Source: Carposina sasakii (Eukaryota; Arthropoda; Insecta; Lepidoptera; Carposinidae). Taken from it: 64,000 bases of DNA. The translations under genes and the position numbers were made by a program. Shown here piece after piece: positions 46,799-57,279 of the stretch (within the stretch, counting starts at the first letter, position 1; every line of letters begins with the position of its first letter). The stretch covers positions 12,843,115 to 12,907,114 of the forward strand of contig CP053161.1 of the NCBI GenBank assembly GCA_014607495.2. The letters are read 5' to 3'. A model generated the notes under the pieces. It searched no databases. It saw only the letters and a program-made list of their open reading frames with translations, and had not been told where the DNA came from.

Positions 46799-47695
46799 TC
46801 AGTAATGCGAAAGGTTTTGAGGCTCGAAACTAGTATCGCTGTCACTAACCACATCTATTTGTTCCTGTTCATTATCGCATGATGATTGGCTCTTGCCACA
46901 AGAAGCCTTTGAGCAACAGCACTTCTTTGTTTTACCATCGCTCGAGCTCATTGGGGTCTCTTCCTTCTTCAACTTGACGCGGCGGTTCTGGAACCAGATC
47001 TTCACTTGTTTCTCCGAAAGTTTCAGTCTCGATGCTATCTCAATTCTCCTCAATCTTGAGAGGTACATGTTCATGGAAAACTCCCTTTCGAGTTCCAAGA
47101 GTTGTGTGCCGGTGAATGCGGTTCTAATGCGTTTGCTGGAGTCTTCTTTTAGCGGGATACGTTTTAAATCTTTGGAGTATCCTGGAAGCAGTTCTTCAGG
47201 GTGTCCTAGAGGTGGACTTGGCGTACCGTTTCTGCTTTCGCTAGAAAGTGATGGAGACCTCTGCCCTTGACTTTTCGAAGGTGATATGGATGTAGACTTA
47301 TAAGGATGATGTAAATAGGGTGACACTGATTTCTTTCTTCTATTAACAAAATTGATTGGTTCTTGTTCTTCGGCTTTCAAGTATCCATCATAAGGTTTCA
47401 CTTCAGCTTGTGCCGGTTCGTAGAAATCTTGGCGCGGTAGAGTGTTCAGTAATGGGTATCTGAAGTTAAGTTGTTCCAAGAATGGTCTGAACAAATCAGA
47501 TCTTTGAGGATGCTGTAGTCCAAAACTGAGTATGTTATTCAGGTTTCCAGGGTACGGATATGGAAGAAACTTTGGCCTGACATCCAAATGGGGGGCCAGC
47601 AAAGTTGTATAAGGATTCAAATGCTCAGACATTTCTGGCTTTTTGCAATCCTTCGTGTCACTTATAAGACTATCGACTAAAAACGACCGGGACAT
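46799..47695 (-). CDS. ind: Homeobox transcription factor, GSX class (intermediate neuroblasts defective)
   Basis: 298 residues, one uninterrupted exon. The N-terminus [12 protein letters not shown] is the conserved GSX-family motif. The homeodomain is at residues 187-246 (46958-47137), with [40 protein letters not shown] and helix 3 [13 protein letters not shown] (Gln50 at 236, Asn51 at 237), which bind DNA in the TAATTA class. The LELEREF and [11 protein letters not shown] signatures separate GSX/ind from Hox3/zen proteins. Residues 120-165 are Ser/Pro-rich, and a Cys cluster ([11 protein letters not shown] at 259-269 plus Cys273) follows the homeodomain. In insects ind defines the intermediate column of the ventral neuroectoderm. 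The start ATG has AAA before it, and an in-frame stop lies 48 nt upstream. No broken residues are seen. No other coding gene was found within the window. Confidence 0.95.
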   Translation of the reverse strand: MSRSFLVDSLISDTKDCKKPEMSEHLNPYTTLLAPHLDVRPKFLPYPYPGNLNNILSFGLQHPQRSDLFRPFLEQLNFRYPLLNTLPRQDFYEPAQAEVKPYDGYLKAEEQEPINFVNRRKKSVSPYLHHPYKSTSISPSKSQGQRSPSLSSESRNGTPSPPLGHPEELLPGYSKDLKRIPLKEDSSKRIRTAFTGTQLLELEREFSMNMYLSRLRRIEIASRLKLSEKQVKIWFQNRRVKLKKEETPMSSSDGKTKKCCCSKASCGKSQSSCDNEQEQIDVVSDSDTSFEPQNLSHY

Positions 47696-47707
47696 TTTAG
47701 TTGCACT

Positions 47708-47740
47708 TGCGTCTGCTCGGGCGCTTGATCCACGACTGAT
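47708..47740 (-). promoter_or_regulatory. Inr / MTE / DPE-like core promoter of ind
   Basis: The initiator-like TCAGTC sits at 47734-47739, with the presumed +1 A at 47737, only 42 nt before the ATG. CGAGCAG at +19 to +25 (47713-47719) resembles the motif ten element, and GCAAGT at +28 to +33 matches five of six positions of a downstream promoter element. No clear TATA box is at -30. Spacing from Inr to DPE is the usual one. Prediction only. Confidence 0.55.
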
Positions 47741-49131
47741 TATGAAGGGCGAACTTTTCTAAAAGTAACAATTACAAAAACTACCCCCACTTAGTGCACC
47801 CTATTGTAAATAAACACAATGGATCTCACTCGAAGCGTTTTGGCAATTACGTAGCCCGTCCCACCCTTTTGTCGGCAAGCCGTCAACCCCAGAACTAGTT
47901 GAAAAAAATGTATTTTTATGAATGGAGCATTTAGTTGCTATGAATAATTTTGTAAGGGACCCTACATGTCTAATATCTACCTCATTAAATCCAATTTGGT
48001 AACTGTTTTACATGCAGTTATGAGTTTTGTGGTTGGTTTTAGTATTTTTTTTATTAAGCCAAGATTTTTCAGTTCAAAATATTAATTACGTGTATATTGA
48101 GAGAGGCAATTTCGATGACATTCATAATATAGGCCATTTTCTGAGGTTTTCAGAGGTGCCTTGAACACTGATTCAGTACATAGGTTGTGTGAAATATAAT
48201 AATATAAAAGGAAAATTATACCCAACTAAACTTTTCCGCACAAAATTTAATAGTAAAATATCAAAACCCTTCATTCTAACTACATCGCAAAGTATTAATT
48301 AAGTATGAATACCCTATAATATGAGCCGTATGCTCCACACGTGAGTCTGATACTTTAAAAGAAACCTTTTGTAGGGTGGGATCAAATACGCCCCGCCCCA
48401 AATCTGACCCTACAGAATCAGCTTATGGAAATATTAAAGGGATAATAACATTTGTAATTGTGAATTAATGCACATTATTATCATGTCACGTTTAATTTGA
48501 AAGCAAACTCGCAAGTAAGTGGTTTGAAATGACCGCCTTTCATAAAATGCTGTAATGTGAATATTAACGTTTGCTTTATAAGTCTTCGGAGCATAAAAGA
48601 TGATTTAATATATTCAAGATGACTTGATATGATAATATTATTACCTTGTATATGAGATCGGGTTTGAGAAATGCTATAGAGAGCTTGAAAACATGACATA
48701 ATATTTTATAAGTACATAGTCCAATTTCTTCACAATCAAGGAACACATAATAATATTATTATTATTATTACAAAACCAACAAATTTTATTTTTTTACTTA
48801 ATAACTACCTATTAGTCACACTATTATGGTTTACACCTTCTACAAGATCCGACTCTACCACAAACTGTCAGAGACAACATACATATTTAAATGCATTGGC
48901 CAACTTACTACTAGTAATAATTCTCTTTATTTATCACTCATAGACCTAGCGCCCTGAGGTATTATTTATTCTATTCTATATTATTCTCTAAATATTAGTT
49001 AAAAATGGTTTAGAAAAAAAACTTTTGAATCCAATATATTTTTCTCTTAATTTAATCTTTAAAGTCTCACGTTCTGCCGTTGGGTTATCGGTGAGTAGCT
49101 CTATTTCTTCAGGCCAGACCCAGCGTGGGGA
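47741..49131. other. Upstream region of ind, repeat-poor
   Basis: No repeat shared with the rest of the window and no coding frame with recognisable content. This is the natural place for ind regulatory DNA, but I see no decisive binding-site cluster by eye. Confidence 0.45.
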
Positions 49132-49260
49132 AATATTTAATAATAATTGACCCGGTGGCTTAGTGGTTATAGCGGCTGGCACGGTTTGCAGTGGTCGTGG
49201 GTTCGATTCTCACTCGGGTGAAGAATTTTTTCCATTTTCTTTATTAATAATTTTATACTA
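49132..49260 (+). mobile_element. SINE family D (plus copy)
   Basis: AATTGACCCGGTGGCTTAGT, GTTCGATTCTCACTCGGGTG, tail GAAGAATTTTTTCCATTTTC. The 60-bp leader present at 45602 and 16287 is absent, so this copy starts essentially at the tRNA-like head. Confidence 0.8.
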
Positions 49261-49663
49261 GTAAAATTACAGCACACAGAATATCCAAAACACAATCATG
49301 TTGTCTCAATGAAAATATGTATCTGATTTAAAAAAAATTAACAACTACCCATTTATAATGTAAAAAAGTGCTCGTGTTTTATATGAGCCGAGATATCCTA
49401 GGTATTAGAAAGACTCAACCGATTTATGCAGGTAGGTACTTATCCGATTCTATTTTAGGAGTCCCATCCTATCACTGAACAGTTATCGCTCCGAAATTGT
49501 CAATCAAAGCTCACCGGTTCACCTTCCCTGCCTTTTAAGCCGCATTAGATCATAAATGGCACGCTCCATGTCTGATAGATAATACACCTACGCTGCTTGG
49601 GATTATTCCAAATATTCAACCTTTTGACGATCTATTGTATTCACCACATAAAGAGTTATCTCG

Positions 49664-50095
49664 ATGCGCGATGCCTGTGTCAACGGAATTTTTGCAACCA
49701 ATAAAAAATGTATTGTCAAAGATCCGACATACCAAAAACTGATACGAAATCACGGAACAGACAACAAACAATGGAACGACAATAACAATGTTATAGCAAA
49801 TATTGATGCTCCAACGGATCTGATGGATCAAACGAATAGGAACCCTAACCGTGACGACGCTAGGGTGGTATTCAGTAGCGATGTTACTGCCTCCCTCGCA
49901 AATCAGATGAACAGGCAAACAGAAGGTATAAATAAAGGGTTATTATCGGCACGTCTAGGGAATATTGTTAATTTTGTGTCTACTGAGCGACCAGGTGGTA
50001 CTGTATTATGGTATCGTAATGGTATTATTGCAAAATGTCTACATTTATTTAGACTTTTAACCCGACTGCGTCAAAATGAGGGTTATGTTTTTTGA
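49664..50095 (+). CDS. Unassigned 143-codon open frame
   Basis: It has a genuine ATG (49664) and is the longest ATG frame near ind that is not shadowed by a repeat. The predicted protein is rich in Asn, Asp and Arg (NKQWNDNNNVIANIDAPTDL), has no signal peptide, membrane segment or domain that I recognise, and ends just before a foldback element. It could be a chance frame, an exon of an unseen gene, or an old transposon remnant. Confidence 0.15.
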   Translation: MRDACVNGIFATNKKCIVKDPTYQKLIRNHGTDNKQWNDNNNVIANIDAPTDLMDQTNRNPNRDDARVVFSSDVTASLANQMNRQTEGINKGLLSARLGNIVNFVSTERPGGTVLWYRNGIIAKCLHLFRLLTRLRQNEGYVF

Positions 50096-50140
50096 GTGTA
50101 TGTAATATTGACACGCTCTCCAGGGTTTCTAGCCTAAACG

Positions 50141-50329
50141 GCCCCCTGATTACGTAAAAGCGGTAGCAAATCCGAAGCATAGCGATAGCGAAAATTGTAC
50201 AATATTCGCCTTGACATGTCAAAGTTCCTTTGAAATTCATTTTACGTAATACGAATTTGACAAGCAATCAGCGATTTTTGTACAATTTTCGCTATCGCTT
50301 TGCTTTTTCTAGTTAGGTAATAAGGGGGC
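50141..50329. mobile_element. Foldback element (189 bp)
   Basis: Ends GCCCCCTGATTACGTAA and TTAGGTAATAAGGGGGC are near-complements. Inside, GCGATAGCGAAAATTGTACA and its exact complement TGTACAATTTTCGCTATCGC form a second pair. Non-coding. Confidence 0.75.
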
Positions 50330-50519
50330 GACTTGTCGCGTTTGAGCTTGAGAGGTTCGTCGCGAGATTGACACTGCGTGAAAAATTTTAAACAGTTGAG
50401 TTTTTTCTTTAAATAAATGAGATTATACTATAGAAAGATTTGTGCTTTAAAAAACTAGGTTTTACCATACATTGGATAGTAATACTTAGGATAAAAACGC
50501 TGAACAGTGCTCACAGTCC

Positions 50520-50695
50520 ACACATCAATGCGGGGCTTTTCTAGAATACTAACTAGCATCAGCTGCGAGTCAACTAAGGAACTCAGTGAGGCCTCGTATC
50601 CTGAGGCGCTGAGCTAGCAGCTCGTCATCGATCATCTATCCCGCTATACCAAACGTGACCTCCTTCATGAGCGTGAAGTTCTGGCTACTGTAAAT
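50520..50695 (-). repeat. Dispersed repeat G
   Basis: Shares CTAGAATACTAACTAGCATC-like, GAGCTAGCAGCTCGTCATCG and CTCCTTCATGAGCGTGAAGT blocks with 3937-4175, in diverged form. Confidence 0.5.
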
Positions 50696-50716
50696 AGTCA
50701 TGTTATTAAATATCCT

Positions 50717-51460
50717 GTGAAAATAACTATGTTATACTACTCTAAAAGATTCTGTACAGTGGCCCTTCTCCGGAGTATCTTGTTGAGAGATTTTAATATC
50801 TTTTGTCTAGATACAGACCTCTTAGGTCTATCACTGCATCTATGTTTAAAACTCCTCAACACAACAACGGAGCATATGGTTACTCCTTCACAGTTCACGC
50901 GGTCAAGCTTTGGAATTCCTTACCTCGCTCAGTGAGGGATTGTCGTACTCGTACCATCGGCACTTAAATAATAAATAAATATTCACACACTACACAACAC
51001 ATTAACCTAGTCCCACAGTAAGATCCCTAAGGTCTTGTGTCGTGGGTACTAAGCAACGGTATATAAATACATAGATAAGTATAGAAACATCTATGACTCG
51101 GAAACAAACATCGATATTCATCATATCAATATTTGCACCTACCGGGATTCGAACCCAGGACCTATGGCGTCGCAGGTAGGGTCACTACCTACTAGACCAA
51201 TCGGCCGTCATCGGCACTTTTAAGAAGAGACTACTTGTCTCTCTGAAGTTAGTAGGTAGTAGGTTATTTATTATGGAATATGTATGTAAGTCGGTATAGT
51301 ATTATTTATTTTTTGTTATCTGTCTTTTTTTCTCTCTGTGCACATGTGTTTTACCTCTTCTGTGATATGTCTTTTTTTATTTGTTCGGGTTAGCTAGATG
51401 AGATCTCTCATAGAGATAAGCTCGACTTTGTACAATATTATTTAATTGTGTTAGTTTTTA
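50717..51460 (+). pseudogene. LINE ORF2 C-terminus and 3' UTR split by a SINE
   Basis: Coding remains read KLWNSLPRSVRDCRTRTI before the SINE and GTFKKRLLVSLK after it, in the order expected for a jockey/CR1-like LINE C-terminus. The 3' UTR follows with GATCTCTCATAGAGATAAGC and CTTTGTACAATATTATTT, the same UTR type as the minus-strand fragment at 22000-22180. Earlier codons (about 50730-50880) are frame-shifted. Confidence 0.78.
50966..51208 (-). mobile_element. SINE family A inserted in a LINE, 11-bp target duplication
   Basis: Complete 243-bp copy: minus-strand head ACGGCCGATTGGTCTAGTAG, box B GGGTTCGAATCCCGGTAGG, body, and A/T tail at the low-coordinate end. It is flanked by identical CATCGGCACTT at 50955-50965 and 51209-51219. 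Removing one duplication restores continuity of the surrounding LINE. Confidence 0.92.
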
Positions 51461-51542
51461 TCTATGTGTGTGTACAAAAAAGAATATGAATATGTTTTTA
51501 TACATAAAATGTGTTACCTACAGTTACTTGACTCACGCATTT

Positions 51543-51546
<4 letters not shown>

Positions 51547-51637
<91 letters not shown>
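51547..51637. repeat. (TA)n microsatellite, about 45 units
   Basis: Uninterrupted alternating TA over about 91 bp, just downstream of the LINE tail. It produces an Ile-Tyr repeat frame that is not a gene. Likely polymorphic in length. Confidence 0.97.
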
Positions 51638-51639
<2 letters not shown>

Positions 51640-54600
51640 AATGAAATAACTGACTGCCACTTAATACATATTTCTTGCCATTGAAATCAAATGACCGCCC
51701 AAACCCAACTAAATTCTAATGAAAAGCAGAACGGAAATGAGTCCAGAAAAGTTATTTGATGACCACCTGTGCCAGAGTCAAGTATCGGGACGAAAATCAC
51801 AATGGATTCTTAGAATACTATTACTTTTAAATGATATTACAATGGTGTCGCCTGCCTGTCTGAGGGAAGTTCACTACGGGATACACTTGTCTCGCCCATT
51901 CATAAATACATTCATTCATAAAAATTTTAGCTACGCCGTGTATCAATGAATTTGGATTTCATTCATGCCTGCCATTGTCAATGAGCCATTTGTTACAGGT
52001 ATCGATTTGAAAAGGCGATTTTTTTTATTTCTCTTTTCGAGGCAAAGGCATAACTTCTAAATGCCATTAGAGATGCGCGAGGTTGTTTATGCGAATGTTG
52101 CCGGTCAATAAGATTTGTAGGTGATCCTATAATATTTTATTTTTGGCACTTTTGTTGGGTGCGTTTTGTATCAAAGTAAGGGAATAATAGAAGTATTGGC
52201 GAAGGCTTTTGTATGTTCTTTTATAGGTGAAGATAATTATTTTTTCTGTATAGATCAGTAAATTGAAATTATTATAACACTAGCAGAACCTATATATATA
52301 GAGGAAGAACGATATAGTTAGTACAGTAATTTATCTTGAAGGTATTTAAATGAGTCTAGAGACTTATTAAAAGTTAAAAGGATTCCAAGTTATTGATATT
52401 GAAGAAGTTATTAAGTTTTACTTTTAGTTCAATGAAGAGCAAATCAGTGATACTCGTAGTATAAAAGTGCGTAATTCTAAAAAGAAAACTTTTAATAACA
52501 AGAATCAACCACAATCACGTTATTACCTATGTTATTAGTTATTACTCGTACATACATTATGTTATTACATACATTATGTTATGAGTTAATTTGATTGGTT
52601 TCTACAAGGCTTAAAACGACCTTGAAAATAATTTAAAAAGACAGCCTAAAGTACGAGTGTACACATTAAATGATAAAAAATGACTGAATCCACTTCAAAT
52701 CGAAAACTGCTTTAAAGCTACTATAACTTGATAAAAAATTAAAACACCGTTACAGAAAAAAACACGTAGATGATATTTTAACGCAGAACTGAGAGGGTAA
52801 TTTAGCTTCTAACATCAACTAGAGCAGAGGGCTGAGGGGTCAATTTAAAAATTGAAAGTCACTCACGGACGTAAGTTAACTTTGGGTACATCAAAGCGTA
52901 AAATTAATGGGTACGGCGTGTGTACGGACCAGCAAGGGTAAGTCAAATTTTCATAGAAATTTAGGGCACTAACATTTCCGATCGATACTTTTTTTGCGTC
53001 TAAAATAAAAATAGAATTGGTTTAGGTTTTATGTGCTGGCATCAGGGGATGAGTGATTGGTTTTTCTGCTGTATTTTTTTAGCTTTATTTTAAAAAGTAT
53101 ATTTTTTGAAAACACCACTGGGCTCGCTTTACAATATGATCCATAACCACAGTATAAACAGGCAGCCCTATGGCCGTCGCCATGAAAATTTTGCTAAGTT
53201 TCTAACCCTGGCAACTATGGATAACCTTCTTCCAGCAAACTCAAAAACTTGACATGTCGTATGTACTTAGTAAATAAGCAATATTTATTTCATATTATTA
53301 TATGTAAGAAGTATTTTAAAAACATTTAAGAATGGCATATTCGTACTTACCCAACTATACCGAGCACAAAGGTTAAAGTTAATAAAACATGCTAGCTAAT
53401 GTACCAAAACTAGAGAAAAACTAATAGATTCGCTAAAGGGTGCACGTGTACCAGACGAGGGTGAAGCCATACTAATATCTGTTCCGAACACCAAGTCCCA
53501 CAAGTTTAAATTAAACTAAATAAAATGGTTGAATAAATGTTTCGTTATAGAGACACTAGCGCTGATGTCAGAGGACTTCCTAATTGGATCGATGTGCAAA
53601 GGGTGCACTTTCATTAATATTGTAAACGCATTTACTAAAGTAATAGACAAATGAAGAAAGATGACCTAATAATGCTCTTATAGTGTTTGTATTTATAGAC
53701 TTGTATGGCTTTTTAATTGATTGTGAACGTAGATGTATATATTGTTTAATTTTGCCGCTGATTTGTTAAAAAAATTTGAATTATCAATACTCGTTGAATA
53801 AAAAATTTGTACTAATTTAACTAGCTACACTTTAAGGAGGTCCATGAAATAATTTATGTTTTAATTTCAAGTCACGCGATTTTAAAAAACATATTTTAGG
53901 TACAGACTACTTACTTTTCCTTGAAAAAGTTCAGTAAAGCTCTTACTTCAAGAGGGTAAATACTCTATAGGTATAATATGAGGTTACGAAACTAGTATAA
54001 CACTAGATTTAGCTATAGGTAAGGACATGCGAAAGCTCCCAGTAAGGGACCATCTTAATAACTTTAATAATATAAAAGGAGAAATTAAATCCTTTCTTAA
54101 AATAGAATATTTCCATAAAAATATAAGATGGAAGTGGGTGTTTGTGAGCGTAAACGTAAGAGTACCTAAAAGAAATATAAATTTGTATATCTTTAATTAG
54201 AGATTTTCGACCAAATGGTTGTGTATGCTTTCATATTGAATGTCAAATTCATTACAAATCAAATATTATGCCCCATATTTCTTAGAAAGCACTTCATTAT
54301 TTTTCTTTCCAGATAAACATAGTACATACATATATACAAGCCTGTAGTAGCAATGGAGGACCTAGAACTGCATGATCAGATCAGATCATGGTTTAGGGGA
54401 GTCACGTTTACCATAGCGGGATCAAAGTTACTAACAGCTAGATTGTTTTGTCTATCAACCAACAGCCAATTGGTCACCTGTGATTTTTATGGGGACACAG
54501 ACAAAGTATTTCTCGATCCGAATCAATAGAGATCTATCACCGACATTTGCAAAAATTGTCTACATGTTCGCACGTTTTCGTCAAGTTACGTAAGTCTAAT

Positions 54601-56430
54601 CGCTATTGGAGTGTTGCGAGAATGAACGTCGATGCCACACGATGTTAGGTACATGGTCTAAGCACCTTGTGTTATAAAATATGTTAGTGGTATACTTATG
54701 ACTTGTGGTATTTCGTACGTTCAGTATGTTCCCATGGAACATTCACCACTAATTGTTGAACAGCGTTCCATCAAAGATCCGACCGAGTGGTACTCGAGAT
54801 TGACAAATTGCTGAGTGTGTTGTGGCGTATGGTATAAGTTATTACGGTTATGGTAGTTAGCTGGTTTCTTAAAGACCAGATCAAAGGTAAAAATAGGAAA
54901 ACGCATAGCTAACTGACCAAAGTCTGCATTGCGCCTTTGGCGACTGAGTGATTGATCTATCACAGGCCAAACTACTGAAGCGATCGGGTTGTTTGATGAC
55001 ACGTATAGTAACTATGATGCAGACATCCGCTATGAAAGGATTTCTTTTACACGTAAGAGTCATTTAATAAAAAGAAAGTTTTTTATAACGCGCCTTTTAT
55101 ATGTATATTAAGTGTTCTGTGTTCTTTTTAAACAGGGGCGCAGTTATAACAAATATCCGAAAATCGCTTAACACCCCTCACTTACACCACACTACAATGT
55201 CGCCCTTACCGCATTTCGGATCAAACTATCGCTTTGTACCTTTTTACCAATAACTAAATGTATGAAGTGCTTTTGTTGCGCGCCGAGTCGTTTTCCTTCG
55301 CCCTTTGTGAGCTTTCTTTGATCGAGTGCCGATTGTTTTCCGCAAGTTGTTTTACTTCAATGCAAGGCTAAATGACCCATACAATTGTTAGGGTTTCTTA
55401 TGAGTAGAGTATTAATGAAATATCAATGCTTGAGGGTCAAAGAGCCTTTGATGAAGTAGCTTAGATTTTTACCGTGCTATATACTATTTACAAAACAATT
55501 CAAATATTGTTTAAGCTAAACACTGTCTAAATATAGATACTTCATAAATTTGCAGTCGAATGTCATTTTTAAACTGTGTCTAAACTTAAGATGCCGTTTT
55601 GTAATAACACCGTTGGTTGCAGTCGTCTTCTAAGCACGATTTGTGTTTTTCTGATGTGTACTATCAACCAAGACGCCGCTGACATGCCTTAAGGTTTCAT
55701 TTAGTTTGCAGTGCGTTAGTAAACCACCCTTCAATAGAAAGTCAGAAAAACATTACAATAGACTTTTTTACTATTGACAAAATGTAAAACAATAAAAATA
55801 TTGGCTGACTAGCACAGATGTCAAACATAAGAATATTCTTACAATGATTTTTACACCCTCTCCTGTTGTTTTGGGTTTCTCAAGACAAAGGCTCATTTTA
55901 TGTAACTTTTTTAAAAATTATTGATACAATGAACAGATTGGTATGCAGCAGTAAAGAGTATGATAAGGAACTATCGTAGCTTGCAAACGAAAAATTTCGT
56001 GTCAGCGGCGCCTTGGTTGATAGTACCCTACATAACCGCCAAGTTTCATTAAAATCCATTCAGTGTTGTCTCTGCTAAAATAAACGTGGCTTTGGTACCT
56101 GTTTTATAAGCCTCCAGTTCTGGCTACACCATTCCGGGAACGCAGCCGCGTGTATAATGTATGAATGTACGTATATTTAAACATATTTCCTTAACCTACT
56201 TACACGTTGAACAGGAATCCAATAAAGTTAAACCACACTCGGTTAAAGTACTTTAAAGTAATAAAAATATCAAAGTAGAAACTGACATTACGAACATTCA
56301 GTAGAAAACTTTTCACTTCACCGGAAAGATATGTAATATGTATTAAAAGGAATGTGAATTATATTTGCTGTTGGAAAATTCAAATAGCTCTGCAAAAGCA
56401 GAAAATACAGCATGTAACAGATGGAGTATG
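51638..56430. other. Long stretch with almost no recognisable features
   Basis: No gene supported in about 4.8 kb. Repeat G-like pieces are at about 54350-54440 and 56085-56155 (CTCCAGTTCTGGCTACACC). The minus frame at 54721-55002 begins with GTG and has no domain. The region is AT-rich. Confidence 0.45.
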
Positions 56431-56768
56431 ATGATCTCCGAGCGTATTTCGGCCAAGGCGACCAATCTCTACGGAGATTAGCCAGGTACGCAGGAGATAT
56501 TATTGTGCACAAGTGTGTGCGCAAACACAATTGCATTCTCTCTTGCGTTACTCTCATAGTCCGATGGGACGGAAAGCCGAAACGACCGGAGAGAGATCAG
56601 GCGCAGGACCAACGGTTTTACGTGCTTTCCGAGGCACGAGCTAAGTGACAATTTGCAACATTAAAATCTGTACATGAAATAAATTAATTGGTACAGGCCC
56701 GTGACTGGGATCGAACTTACGCCTCCAACTTGGAAGGTGCACGTCTTAACAACCGGGCTCTCACCGCG
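56431..56768 (-). mobile_element. SINE family C, full-length
   Basis: Plus-strand ATGATCTCCGAGCGTATTTC to CCGGGCTCTCACCGC. On the minus strand, box A AGAGCCCGGTTGTTAAGACG and box B AAGTTCGATCCCAGTCACGG are both readable. This is one of the best-preserved copies in the window. Confidence 0.83.
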
Positions 56769-56988
56769 ATTGCAAAGGAGAATGGGAGCAATATATTACG
56801 ATTAGTCTCTATCTAAATTCCTATCTAGCTTCGAAATACTTTGACATTTAAAACTTCACGATACATTTTACTTACTCTGGGTAATTGGCTAAGTGTAACA
56901 GTTACAAATTACGGAAGTACCTAATATGAATTCACAGACTCATTATGATGTTTTTCTAATTATTCATGTCTCTATTGAGGGATCGCCC

Positions 56989-57242
56989 GCCACCGGGCCC
57001 TATACCCTCCGCTGACCCTCGGATCTGCCTACTCATGATCACGAACACAAGACACTACAGTCGCAACGAGAAGCCAGATCCAAGCACCTAGCATGCAACC
57101 ATAAATACATATTAGCAGCTATGTATTTATGGTTGCATGCTAGGTGCTTGGATCTGGCTTCTCGTTGCGACTGTAGTGTCTTGTGTTCGTGATCATGAGT
57201 AGGCAGATCCGAGGGTCAGCGGAGGGTATAGGGCCCGGTGGC
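56989..57242. repeat. Perfect 122-bp inverted repeat with 10-nt spacer
   Basis: Arms 56989-57110 and 57121-57242 are exact complements over all 122 positions, separated by ATTAGCAGCT. The arm sequence is repeat family E (GCCACCGGGCCCTATACCCT at the outer end, AGCATGCAACC near the centre). The right arm continues into the normal family E end (CTTCCGAATAGTGACGCCTG). A perfect arm pair this long implies very recent origin, gene-conversion-like copying, or an assembly artefact. Confidence 0.95.
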
Positions 57243-57279
57243 TTCCGAATAGTGACGCCTGATACAATTCAATAATTAT

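Noticed and set aside
46799..47695. Assignment to zen/Hox3 or lepidopteran Shx genes
   Set aside because: The N-terminal [10 protein letters not shown] motif, [11 protein letters not shown] and the residues around helix 3 fit GSX/ind better, and no neighbouring Hox gene is present.
49429..49435. A CAGGTAG early-embryo activator site upstream of ind
   Set aside because: AGGTAGGTA is a common simple motif throughout this DNA, so a single match has no weight.
51464..51649. A protein ending in (IY)n
   Set aside because: Translation of the TA microsatellite.
54721..55002. A 93-codon minus-strand frame
   Set aside because: Starts with GTG, no domain, no conserved neighbour or splice context.
56421..56648. 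A 75-codon frame with homologues at 60320-60592
   Set aside because: The similarity is between SINE C copies in the antisense direction, not between genes.
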